From the NCBI GenBank assembly GCA_965371945.1, contig CBDVAK010000142.1, positions 1-8,772 on the forward strand: DNA of 8,772 bases, read 5' to 3'. The notes beneath the pieces are model-generated. The model worked only from the letters and a program-made list of their open reading frames with translations, did no database searches and was not told the origin of the DNA. How positions within the stretch are numbered: the stretch's first letter is position 1; every line of letters begins with the position of its first letter. Source of the DNA: CBDVAK01 sp965371945 (GTDB lineage Bacteria; Pseudomonadota; Gammaproteobacteria; Competibacterales; JAHEDQ01). The position numbers and the translations under genes were made by a program. Of this stretch, positions 1-5,926 are shown piece by piece.

Positions 1-587
1 ACGTTGACCCCCATCGCGACCTTGCCGGCATCACAGCTCGAAGCATTGTCCCAACTGGCGCAATGGGGCCGCAGGTATTTCTCGTCTTCCAACGCCAGCT
101 GCGTGCTGGTGGTGCCGGATTCGGCGACCGCCCGGGCAGCGGTAATCTCAACCGCCTTGAGTCGCTTATTACTCTTGTCGTTGTTACAGACCCGAATAGC
201 GGAAATCCCAACCGTCGCGTCCCGTTGCACAAGCCGGGTTTGTTCGAAACTCCCATCGGATCCCTGATCACCGTCGCAGGGATTTTCGTACCACTTGGTC
301 ACGAAGGTCCTGTGCTCCGTGTCATTCTGCCTGCTCCAGGTAAACTCCATGTAACAGGGCTTGTCACCCTGCTCCGCGCCGCCGATCCCCACCAGTACCG
401 CATCGTTACCTGGTCGTTTGGTGTCATGATTCTGGTGACTCGGAAAACCCGTTACCTCGCCGGTGGCCTCGATGCTCTTGTCGTCGAAAATCACATGATT
501 GCCGTTTCCAAAAGCAGGAGCGAGGATGCTCCACACGATGATCGAGGCGAGGAACTGCGCCGGCAGGCCAGGGCGCTTCCTGTGCAT
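1..587 (-). CDS. Secreted protein of unknown function, 3' end beyond window
   Basis: The frame stays open from an ATG at 587 to the left edge, giving 195 codons plus two bases with no stop. I do not recognise the family. Residues 1-27 look like a Sec signal peptide: basic MHRKR, a hydrophobic stretch at about 11-24, and likely cleavage after AFG. The mature part is polar, with five cysteines at 78, 104, 134, 176 and 185, which could form disulfides after export. Short beta-like stretches include AVLVGIGG (63-70), ATVGISAIRVC (124-134) and KAVEITAARAV (144-154). The last visible part, CASWDNASSCDAGKVAMGVNV, looks like another such unit. The start is chosen because GGAGG lies five bases upstream and the signal peptide begins there. 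An in-frame ATG at 641 would add 18 residues but has only a weak ribosome site. It is transcribed away from the vapBC remnant. A secreted, possibly beta-rich protein is inference. Confidence 0.72.
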   Translation of the reverse strand, partial: MHRKRPGLPAQFLASIIVWSILAPAFGNGNHVIFDDKSIEATGEVTGFPSHQNHDTKRPGNDAVLVGIGGAEQGDKPCYMEFTWSRQNDTEHRTFVTKWYENPCDGDQGSDGSFEQTRLVQRDATVGISAIRVCNNDKSNKRLKAVEITAARAVAESGTTSTQLALEDEKYLRPHCASWDNASSCDAGKVAMGVN

Positions 588-833
588 CCCGCCCTCCGGG
601 TGCGTAACCGACCGACAAGAAACTGCTTCGTAGTTGTTCATGGCGATCACCCGATCGTTGCCATACATGAGATGGTATCAGGGGTGATTGTCGGTGATCG
701 GAAGGATAAGCTCTGTGAACTGGTGCACATCCTTCGCGAGACTTGGTGCCATCCTCATACCCATCGGACACAGGTTTTCGGGAAAGCAGTGCCTGCGTTA
801 CGCCGGTCCGTTCCCACTTTGATTGCGGCGCAT

Positions 834-856
834 TGATGCATTAGCATCTGATGCAT
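834..856 (+). promoter_or_regulatory. Probable VapB-type operator with three half-sites
   Basis: The sequence shows GATGC (835-839), then GCATC (844-848) in inverted orientation, then GATGC again (850-854). The octamer TGATGCAT occurs twice, at 834-841 and 849-856. The last copy runs into the vapB start codon at 855. VapB antitoxins with AbrB-like or ribbon-helix-helix DNA-binding ends commonly bind such inverted repeats in front of their own operon and repress it. The autoregulatory role is inferred from position and symmetry. No clear Shine-Dalgarno site separates the operator from the start codon. Confidence 0.5.
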
Positions 857-1001
857 GAGAACCACATTGGACATCGATGCCGACGTGCCTATCGCAGCGA
901 AGAAGCCCGACAGGGTTCGCAACGGTTTCGAGCTGCTACCGGCCGGGGGGACGACAGTAACGGTCGGGCTCGTCGAAAAACTCTTGGACGATGATGGCTG
1001 A
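855..1001 (+). pseudogene. vapB: VapB-like antitoxin remnant with internal deletion
   Basis: The 48-codon frame begins MRTTLDIDADV, the usual start of a VapB-family antitoxin with an N-terminal DNA-binding segment. It then jumps via AAKKPD to VRNGFELLPAGG and ends TVGLVEKLLDDDG, which resembles the usual C-terminal toxin-binding tail. Related antitoxins are about 70-85 residues, so roughly 25-35 residues of the central helical part appear to be missing with the frame preserved. The TGA is two bases from the putative toxin start, as expected for a vapBC operon. The frame is open, so a short peptide might still be made and bind the adjacent operator. The damaged toxin downstream makes a decayed locus the simpler reading. 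The family match is from memory of conserved motifs. Confidence 0.6.
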
Positions 1002-1003
1002 AA

Positions 1004-1166
1004 TTGAGGACTCTGCCCGACGTCAACGTCTTGATCGCCTCGTTCGATCCGGCGCACATCCGCCAACTCACGGCCAACTCACAGATTGAGGCTCATCGTG
1101 GAGCCGGCTGGGTACATGCCCAATCACCCAGAAGAAAACCGGCTGATCACAGCACAACCAATGGCT
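1004..1166 (+). pseudogene. vapC: VapC/PIN-domain toxin remnant, frameshifted and truncated
   Basis: From TTG at 1004 the frame reads (M)RTLPDVNVLIASFDPAHI, matching the PIN-toxin opening LLDVNVLIAxFDPAH with its first catalytic Asp (D6). It continues IEAHRGAGW to about 1111. The expected next motif, TCPIT, is present at 1114-1128 but one base out of frame, as if one base were lost at about 1112. NRLITAQP, like the family's NGFxRIxxQP, follows at 1137-1160 in the third frame. The remaining 80 or so residues of a normal ~130-140-residue PIN toxin, including the later acidic residues, are absent. The original frame only runs to TGA at 1193-1195. A functional ribonuclease is therefore not encoded. 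PIN toxins normally cut RNA and are held inactive by VapB. The TTG start and the L-to-P change at residue 5 also suggest decay. Confidence 0.68.
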
Positions 1167-1199
1167 TCCAGTTTTCGGAACTTGGCGCTGCTTGAGCCC

Positions 1200-1466
1200 C
1201 TACCTCAACTGGCTGTCCTTGCTACCGCGACGGTTGTAACCGCTGTGGCTCACTTGTTGTTGGTCCAGCTCGCTCTGACAGTTGACACACAAGCGTACGC
1301 CGGGGATGGCCTTGCGACGGGCTTCCGGGATCTCAGCATCGCATTTGGCGCAGTGGTGCAAGCTCTGACCGCTCGGTAACTGGCTGCGCGCGCGTTTGAC
1401 TGCGTCTTCCACGCTGGCGTCGATTTGTTCCTGTACGGCCCCGTCACGGGCCCAGCCACCGGCCAT
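1200..1466 (-). CDS. ybiI: DksA/TraR-family zinc-finger protein, YbiI type
   Basis: This 88-residue protein closely follows E. coli YbiI, which is also 88 residues. It shares the MAxGWA start, the ID.sVEDA.xRAR helix, the EARR.AIPGVRLC core and the C-terminal SGYNRRGSKDSQLR. Four cysteines, C39/C42 and C60/C63, form the C4 zinc finger typical of the DksA/TraR family. It lacks the long coiled coil with the acidic tip that DksA inserts into the RNA polymerase secondary channel, so DksA activity should not be assumed; the role of YbiI is not well defined. It is the last gene of the minus-strand unit. Its ATG lies two bases after the ATPase stop, and GGGGAG in the last ATPase codons serves as ribosome site, implying translational coupling. 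Its TAG ends just beyond the vapC fossil, which runs towards it. No terminator hairpin was found after it. Confidence 0.93.
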   Translation of the reverse strand: MAGGWARDGAVQEQIDASVEDAVKRARSQLPSGQSLHHCAKCDAEIPEARRKAIPGVRLCVNCQSELDQQQVSHSGYNRRGSKDSQLR

Positions 1467-1468
1467 GC

Positions 1469-2575
1469 TCAGCTCCCCAAGCCACCAGCGCTGTTCACCG
1501 CCGGCAACACCACCATCTGATCGGGGTCCAGCAACAGGTCGGCGCGCCCGCCCACCTCCAGTGCAGGTTCCCCCTGTCGATGGTGTCGGTCGACCAGCAG
1601 GGTGTCGGAACCCACATCCACAGCATAGCGGATCACCGAGCCCAGAAACTCCTTGTAGTGGACGGTTCCGGTCAACGCGATATGGCGATCATCCCCGGTA
1701 GTGCCCTCACCTACTATCATCAGTGTCTGGGGGCGAATCACGATGGTGCCCGCGCCCTGCTGCCGCGACCCGGGCCAGGGGATCTCGGTACCGCCCACGG
1801 ACACGAAGCGCTGCCCCTGATCATGGGTCTCGAAACGACCCTGCAGCACATTGGCGGTGCCCAGGAACTCGGCCACGAACAGATTGGCGGGTTTGTCGTA
1901 GAGCTCCAGCGGTTCACCGATCTGCTGGATGACACCGTTGTTCAGAACCGCCATACGGTCAGCGATGGTGTTGGCTTCTTCCTGGTCATGGGTGACGAAG
2001 ATGGTGGTCAGTCCCAACTTGCGCTGCAGCTCGAGGATGTCGCGACGCATCTGTACGCGCAGGTTGGCATCCAGGTTCGACAACGGCTCGTCCAGCAGCA
2101 ATACCCGGGGCTCCACCACCACCGTACGCGCCAGTGCCACACGTTGCTGCTGGCCCCCGGAGAGCTGTGAGGGCCGGCGTTCGGCATAGTCCCGCAGTCC
2201 CACCAGATCGAGCGCGGCATCCACTCTGGCACGGATTTCGGCGGCGCGGACTTTCCTTTCCTCCAACCCGAATGCCACGTTCTTGCGCACACTCATATGC
2301 GGCCACAGCGCATAGTTCTGAAACACCATGCCGACATGTCGGTGCCAGGGTGGCAAACCGGCCACATCGTCGCCACCGATGAGGATGTGGCCGTCGGGCC
2401 GGGGCCCGAACCCGGCGATCGCTCGCAACAAGGTCGATTTTCCGGAACCCGATGGTCCCAGGAAGGCGAAGAATTCACCGGCAGCGATTTCCAGGTTGAC
2501 ACCCTTGAGTACCGGCGTCCCGTCGAATGCGAGCTGCAGGTTCTGGATACTGACGCCTACCGGTTCGACTGCCAC
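1469..2575 (-). CDS. ABC importer ATPase, FbpC/PotA-like (CUT1/iron-type) with TOBE domain
   Basis: This is the ATP-hydrolysing subunit that would power the neighbouring two-module permease from the cytoplasmic side. It has 368 residues from the preferred GTG at 2575. Motifs in order are Walker A GPSGSGKST (40-48), Q-loop FQNYALWPHM with Q86, signature LSGGQQQR (138-145), Walker B VLLLDEP (158-164), D-loop SNLD and H-loop THD with H196. The C-terminal ~100 residues fit a TOBE-type domain (IVIRPQTLMI, then HIALTGTVHYKEFLGS). Length and motifs fit the FbpC/PotA/PhnT/AfuC group, whose members carry iron(III), polyamines, aminoethylphosphonate or hexose phosphates, so the ATPase does not fix the substrate. 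An in-frame GTG at 2581 overlaps the ribosome site and is less likely. It lies 14 bases after the permease stop and overlaps the ybiI ribosome site. Confidence 0.93.
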   Translation of the reverse strand: MAVEPVGVSIQNLQLAFDGTPVLKGVNLEIAAGEFFAFLGPSGSGKSTLLRAIAGFGPRPDGHILIGGDDVAGLPPWHRHVGMVFQNYALWPHMSVRKNVAFGLEERKVRAAEIRARVDAALDLVGLRDYAERRPSQLSGGQQQRVALARTVVVEPRVLLLDEPLSNLDANLRVQMRRDILELQRKLGLTTIFVTHDQEEANTIADRMAVLNNGVIQQIGEPLELYDKPANLFVAEFLGTANVLQGRFETHDQGQRFVSVGGTEIPWPGSRQQGAGTIVIRPQTLMIVGEGTTGDDRHIALTGTVHYKEFLGSVIRYAVDVGSDTLLVDRHHRQGEPALEVGGRADLLLDPDQMVVLPAVNSAGGLGS

Positions 2576-2580
2576 GTTCA

Positions 2581-2586
2581 CTCCTT
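2581..2586 (-). promoter_or_regulatory. Ribosome binding site that decides the ATPase start
   Basis: On the minus strand AAGGAG sits five bases before the GTG at 2575. The alternative GTG at 2581 uses the final G of this same motif and would leave no spacing, so 2575 is the better start. Confidence 0.7.
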
Positions 2587-2589
2587 GCC

Positions 2590-4299
2590 TCAGGTTTCGG
2601 TGGCCACGGCCATCTGGCTGCTCTGGGCCCGTTTGTTACGTTCGATGATGTAGTGGGACAGATAGGTCATCAGACCGACGATGACCACCGCGATCATACC
2701 CAGCGCCGCGCCGGGGCCGCGACCCGCCGCGCTTTGCATAAACACATAGATGCCGTAGGACAACGGTGCGTCGGATTCGGTCGAAACCAGCATGATGGTG
2801 GCTGACAATTCCACCGCGGCGGTGGCGAAGCTGGTGACGAACCCCGCGAGAATACCGCCAGCCATCAGCGGCACCACGATACGCCTTACGCTGCGGTATT
2901 TGGTGGCGCCCAGGTTCTCCGCCGCCTCCTCCAGCGCCACCGACACCTGCTGCAGCGCGGCCACGCAGGCGCGCAATGCATAAGGCAGGCGACGGATGGC
3001 CAGCGCCACCACGATGATCACCCACCAACTCGCCAACGGTTTGTCGACGAACGGCACCTGGAACTCGTTGAAAGTGCGCAGGTAACCGATACCGAGCACC
3101 ACGCCGGGCACCGCCAAGGCACCGGTGGCCAGGTAGTCCAGCCACTTGCGGCCAAACAACCCGGTACGCCAGACGATGTAGGCGATGGCGGTACCGAAGA
3201 TGACATCGATACCGGCCGCCAGCCCGGCATAGAGCAGGGTATTGGTGATGTATTCGCGAGTGGTGCCGAATACCTCCTGGTAATTGGCCAGGGTGTAGGC
3301 GTCCGGCAGCGGACTGTATGACCAGATCGTGCCGAACGACAGCAGGGTGAGGCCGATGTGCGGCGACAGCACCATCAACAGGATGAAGATGACCAGCGCG
3401 TATGCCGCGATCTTCTCCCATCCGTGCAAATCGCGCTTCGCCAGCCCGCCGCCACCTTTCTGTACGGTCGCATAGTCCTTGCCCCTGAGTGCCAGGAACG
3501 AGGTCCATAGCGCCAGCAGCGAGAACAACACCAGGATCACCGAGATCACATAACCCATGGGGTCGGAGATACCGATCGAGGAGATTCGCAGGTAAGCCTG
3601 GGGCGCCAGCATGTTGTTGACGTTGAGCAGCAGGGGCGTACCCAGATCGTCGAATACCTTCAGGAACACCAGTGATGCGCCGGCGACATAGCCGGGCATC
3701 GCCAGCGGCAGGACGATGCGGCGAAACAGCCGGAAGCCCTGAGCGCCGAGATTCTGTGCTGATTCTTCCATCGACCGGTCGATGTTGCTCAGTGCCGCCG
3801 ACAGGTTGATGAGGATGAACGGGAAATAGTGGATGCTCTCCACCAGAATGACCCCGTTGAGTCCCTCCATAAACGGGATGGTGAAACCAAACCACTCGTC
3901 CAGCAGCAGATTGATCGAGCCGTTGGCACCGAACAAAAGCTGCATGGCCACCGCCCCGACGAACGGCGGCATGATCAGGGGAACGAACCCCATGGTCTGG
4001 ATCAGGAGTGAAGCGCCGAAGTTGAAACGGGTGGTGAAGTAGGCGAGCGGCATGGCGATGATGGAAGCCACGGCCACCGACATCAGCGCGACATACAAGG
4101 AATTGACGAAGGATTCCCGGAACAAGGAGTTGTTGAAGAAATCGGCAAAGTTGACCAGGGTAAACGCGCCGCTGCCGGGGTCCTGAAAAGCGACGAAGAT
4201 GACCTTGGCCACCGGCACGATCAGGAACACCACCAGGAACAGGGCCAGCAGCAGAGCAATACCGGCGGGTCCACGCGGTATGCGTGCCAGAGCACTCAT
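2590..4299 (-). CDS. Two-module ABC permease, FbpB/AfuB/ThiP-like
   Basis: The 569-residue inner-membrane protein contains two homologous permease halves in one chain, about 15-275 and 295-555, so one copy could form the whole translocation channel. Each half has a cytoplasmic EAA loop that docks on the ATPase: EESAQNLG...IVLP at about 178-198 and EEAAENLG...IVVP at about 457-477. Hydrophobic segments include LLLALFLVVFLIVPV (16-30), VISVILVLFSLLALW (251-265) and ALVIFILLMVLSP (301-313). A Gly-rich polar linker (KGGGGLAKRD) joins the halves. This architecture is common in iron(III), thiamine, hexose-phosphate and aminoethylphosphonate importers, so it does not identify the cargo. ATG at 4299 is preceded by only a weak AGGA about 11 bases upstream. 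It lies 85 bases after the binding-protein gene, with a hairpin between them. Confidence 0.93.
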   Translation of the reverse strand: MSALARIPRGPAGIALLLALFLVVFLIVPVAKVIFVAFQDPGSGAFTLVNFADFFNNSLFRESFVNSLYVALMSVAVASIIAMPLAYFTTRFNFGASLLIQTMGFVPLIMPPFVGAVAMQLLFGANGSINLLLDEWFGFTIPFMEGLNGVILVESIHYFPFILINLSAALSNIDRSMEESAQNLGAQGFRLFRRIVLPLAMPGYVAGASLVFLKVFDDLGTPLLLNVNNMLAPQAYLRISSIGISDPMGYVISVILVLFSLLALWTSFLALRGKDYATVQKGGGGLAKRDLHGWEKIAAYALVIFILLMVLSPHIGLTLLSFGTIWSYSPLPDAYTLANYQEVFGTTREYITNTLLYAGLAAGIDVIFGTAIAYIVWRTGLFGRKWLDYLATGALAVPGVVLGIGYLRTFNEFQVPFVDKPLASWWVIIVVALAIRRLPYALRACVAALQQVSVALEEAAENLGATKYRSVRRIVVPLMAGGILAGFVTSFATAAVELSATIMLVSTESDAPLSYGIYVFMQSAAGRGPGAALGMIAVVIVGLMTYLSHYIIERNKRAQSSQMAVATET

Positions 4300-4338
4300 A
4301 TGCCAGGAATCCTCAGATTCAGCTTGCGATGGGGTCTG

Positions 4339-4369
4339 ATCGTGGCGGAGCCCGGAGCCCCGCCACGAT
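4339..4369 (-). other. Intercistronic hairpin between binding-protein and permease genes
   Basis: A perfect 10-base-pair stem, ATCGTGGCGG (4339-4348) with CCGCCACGAT (4360-4369), encloses an 11-base loop. It lies just after the binding-protein stop and before the permease start. No U-run follows on the minus strand, so it does not look like a full rho-independent terminator. In importer operons such stems often protect the 3' end of the binding-protein message or cause partial termination, making the receptor more abundant than the membrane parts. That role is inferred here. Confidence 0.6.
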
Positions 4370-4384
4370 TACAGCGGTCGACCG

Positions 4385-5728
4385 TCAAAGCATGGACTTG
4401 GCTTTCTCGGCAAGCTCCCTGGCTTTGGCGTAGTTGGCCTTGACCAACTCATCCCACTCGGCTTCCACCTCAGCCTGTCGGCCGGTCACCTCGTCGGTCG
4501 CCTTCTTGCGTTTTTTCTTGAAGATTGCGGCAAAATCCGGATCGAGTGACTTGGCCTCGTCGATAGGCACCGCGACCACCAGACCCCTGGCCTCGGCGAT
4601 CATCTGCTCGGCTTCGGTGTTGCTCTTGCCCTGCAGCGCCGCCTCGGCTTCCTGGATAGCCTTGGTAGCATCGCGAAGGTCATCGAGCCGATAGGTGATC
4701 ATCACGTCGAACATGGAATTGACGAGGTTGTAGCGGTCTTTCGACTTGATCACATCGAACTTGACCGCGGCACCGATCGAACTGTCCTTGAATGGGTTGG
4801 GGAAGTCTTCCGGCGCCTTGGCATAGACCTCCGCACGCACGGGCAACCGGCGGATCTTGGGATCGAGCAAAATCTCCTGACCCTCATCAGAGAGCAGGAA
4901 CTCGATAAAAGCCGCCGCGGCCTCGGGGTGCGGGGCATTGTTGACGATACCGATATTGGCGGGCACCAGGGTGGTGACCGTGGGATACACGAACTCCACC
5001 GGGAATCCGGAAGCCTGCGAGGACAGACCGAAGAAATCGATCACGATGCCGACACCGAACTGCCCGGAGTTGACCCCGTCCGGCACCCCGAAGCTGCGCT
5101 CGGTCACAGTCTTGAAGTTACCGGCGATCTCCTTCCACTGCGCCCAGCCCTGTTCCCAACCCTCACCCTGTAGCAAGGTTTCCACGGTCAGATGGGTGGT
5201 GCCGGAACGTGAAGGCGCCGACATGCCGACATGGCCGTGGTAGACCGGCTGGGCAAGATCCTGCCACTCGGCGGGGGCGGGTATCTTCTTGGCTTTCAGA
5301 TAGCGGGTGTTCCACATGATGCCGTAGCCGGCGCCGGCGAAGCCCTTGTAGTAGCCGTCCGGATCGTTGATCGGATAGGAGCCGATCAGGTCCGGAATAC
5401 CGGTAGCCTTGACCTCGTATTTCTGCAGCAGACCGTCACCCTTGAGCACTTCGAATGCATCGGGCGCGGAAGCCCAGAACAGATCGGATGTGTTGTTCCC
5501 GCTGGTTTCCTGCAGATACTTCACCCCGGCAGTGGTCTTTTTCTTGAGCATGTCGACCTTGACGCCTGGGTTCTTGGCCTCGAACGCAGCCTTGAAAGTC
5601 CCGGTCAGATCCTTGGGGAAGGAGGTCACCACGACCAGCGTGTCCTCCAGCGCGAACGCAGGGGGTACCAACAACGTGGCAGCCAGCAACAGGCCGCCGA
5701 CAACCGGTGTAGACCGGATCTTGATCAT
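4385..5728 (-). CDS. PgtC-like periplasmic substrate-binding protein of the ABC importer
   Basis: The 447-residue protein has a Sec signal peptide: MIKIR, a hydrophobic core at 8-22, and cleavage near AFA-LED at 26. It would capture the ligand in the periplasm and deliver it to the adjoining permease. The bulk (28-340) is a family-1 type bilobal binding protein. PAPAEWQDL (151-159), MSAPSRSGTTHL (169-180), ETLLQGEGWEQGWA (183-196) and RSFGVPDGVNSG (211-222) closely resemble, from memory, PgtC of the Salmonella phosphoglycerate system. The helical tail (MFDVMITYRLDDLRDA, then VPIDEA) resembles it too. Ordinary iron-binding relatives are about 340 residues. This one adds about 100, ending in a Lys/Glu/Ala-rich coiled-coil-like stretch with a KKKRKK patch at 404-409. 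ATG at 5728 is preferred over one at 5776 because GGAGGAG (5741-5735) lies six bases before it and the signal peptide starts there. The ligand is not proven; a phosphorylated organic acid is the best guess. Confidence 0.9.
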   Translation of the reverse strand: MIKIRSTPVVGGLLLAATLLVPPAFALEDTLVVVTSFPKDLTGTFKAAFEAKNPGVKVDMLKKKTTAGVKYLQETSGNNTSDLFWASAPDAFEVLKGDGLLQKYEVKATGIPDLIGSYPINDPDGYYKGFAGAGYGIMWNTRYLKAKKIPAPAEWQDLAQPVYHGHVGMSAPSRSGTTHLTVETLLQGEGWEQGWAQWKEIAGNFKTVTERSFGVPDGVNSGQFGVGIVIDFFGLSSQASGFPVEFVYPTVTTLVPANIGIVNNAPHPEAAAAFIEFLLSDEGQEILLDPKIRRLPVRAEVYAKAPEDFPNPFKDSSIGAAVKFDVIKSKDRYNLVNSMFDVMITYRLDDLRDATKAIQEAEAALQGKSNTEAEQMIAEARGLVVAVPIDEAKSLDPDFAAIFKKKRKKATDEVTGRQAEVEAEWDELVKANYAKARELAEKAKSML

Positions 5729-5787
5729 CGATTTCTCCTCCAGCTTTTCTGTGTTTAGACGTGCGCGGTGAAGCATAGCGCATCTTC

Positions 5788-5824
5788 CCCAGCAGCCGCT
5801 AACCGCAAACGCGGCCTTGCTGGG
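5788..5824. other. Bulged hairpin in the divergent leader
   Basis: CCCAGCA (5788-5794) pairs with TGCTGGG (5818-5824), and GCCGC (5795-5799) pairs with GCGGC (5811-5815). A two-base bulge lies on one side, and the loop is 11 bases. It is in the probable 5' leader of the minus-strand binding-protein gene and upstream of the plus-strand promoter. There is no U-run in either direction. It may be leader structure, a weak attenuator or the end of an older transcript; the sequence does not decide. Confidence 0.4.
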
Positions 5825-5839
5825 CCAGCCGGTCGCGGC

Positions 5840-5867
5840 TTGACAAGCCGATTTTGTCCGCTATAAC
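5840..5867 (+). promoter_or_regulatory. Sigma70-type promoter for the amino-acid importer operon
   Basis: A perfect -35 hexamer TTGACA (5840-5845) and a -10 hexamer TATAAC (5862-5867) are separated by 16 bases. Transcription would start near 5874, giving a leader of about 50 bases before the ATG at 5927. The -10 element lies inside the first operator repeat and the start point abuts the second, so a bound regulator should repress. Confidence 0.72.
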
Positions 5868-5892
5868 GAAATAGTGTCCGTTATATCGGACA
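5855..5892. promoter_or_regulatory. Operator array: palindrome plus phased near-repeat
   Basis: TGTCCGTTATATCGGACA (5875-5892) is an inverted repeat with perfect six-base arms. Exactly 20 bases upstream TGTCCGCTATAACG (5855-5868) repeats its first 14 bases with two differences; its far arm reads CGAAAT and is degenerate. Two sites 20 bases apart, about two helical turns, would place two regulator dimers on the same DNA face. They cover the -10 element and start site of the plus-strand promoter and lie upstream of the minus-strand operon. The CG...CG spacing recalls IclR-family sites, but that assignment is weak. No regulator gene lies in the window. Confidence 0.66.
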
Positions 5893-5926
5893 TCATTCAA
5901 ACTGATGCTCCTGGAGGCGAAGAATC

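Noticed and set aside
424..771. Minus-strand open frame of 115 codons
   Set aside because: It overlaps the start of the secreted-protein gene in another frame and has no domain or ribosome-site support.
63..836. Plus-strand open frame of 257 codons
   Set aside because: It lies antisense to the secreted-protein gene (1-587), has no plausible ribosome site, and its product has no recognisable domain or natural composition. The minus-strand frame has a signal peptide and GGAGG site.
755..1066. Minus-strand frame of 103 codons over the vapBC region
   Set aside because: It is antisense to clear VapB and PIN motifs, and its Ser/Pro-rich composition is typical of a shadow frame.
1167..1199. Possible terminator after ybiI
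   Set aside because: No stable stem followed by a U-run was found on either strand between the vapC remnant and the ybiI stop.
1086..1379. Plus-strand frame of 97 codons
   Set aside because: Its first part carries a piece of the vapC fossil and the rest is antisense to ybiI. It is not a gene of its own.
2636..3895. Minus-strand open frame of 419 codons inside the permease gene
   Set aside because: It is an alternate frame of the two-module permease, rich in Arg, Gly and His with no membrane segments. Such frames are common in GC-rich DNA.
5729..5776. Upstream ATG at 5776 as the start of the PgtC-like protein
   Set aside because: It would place 16 polar residues before the signal peptide and translate through the GGAGGAG ribosome site that serves the ATG at 5728.
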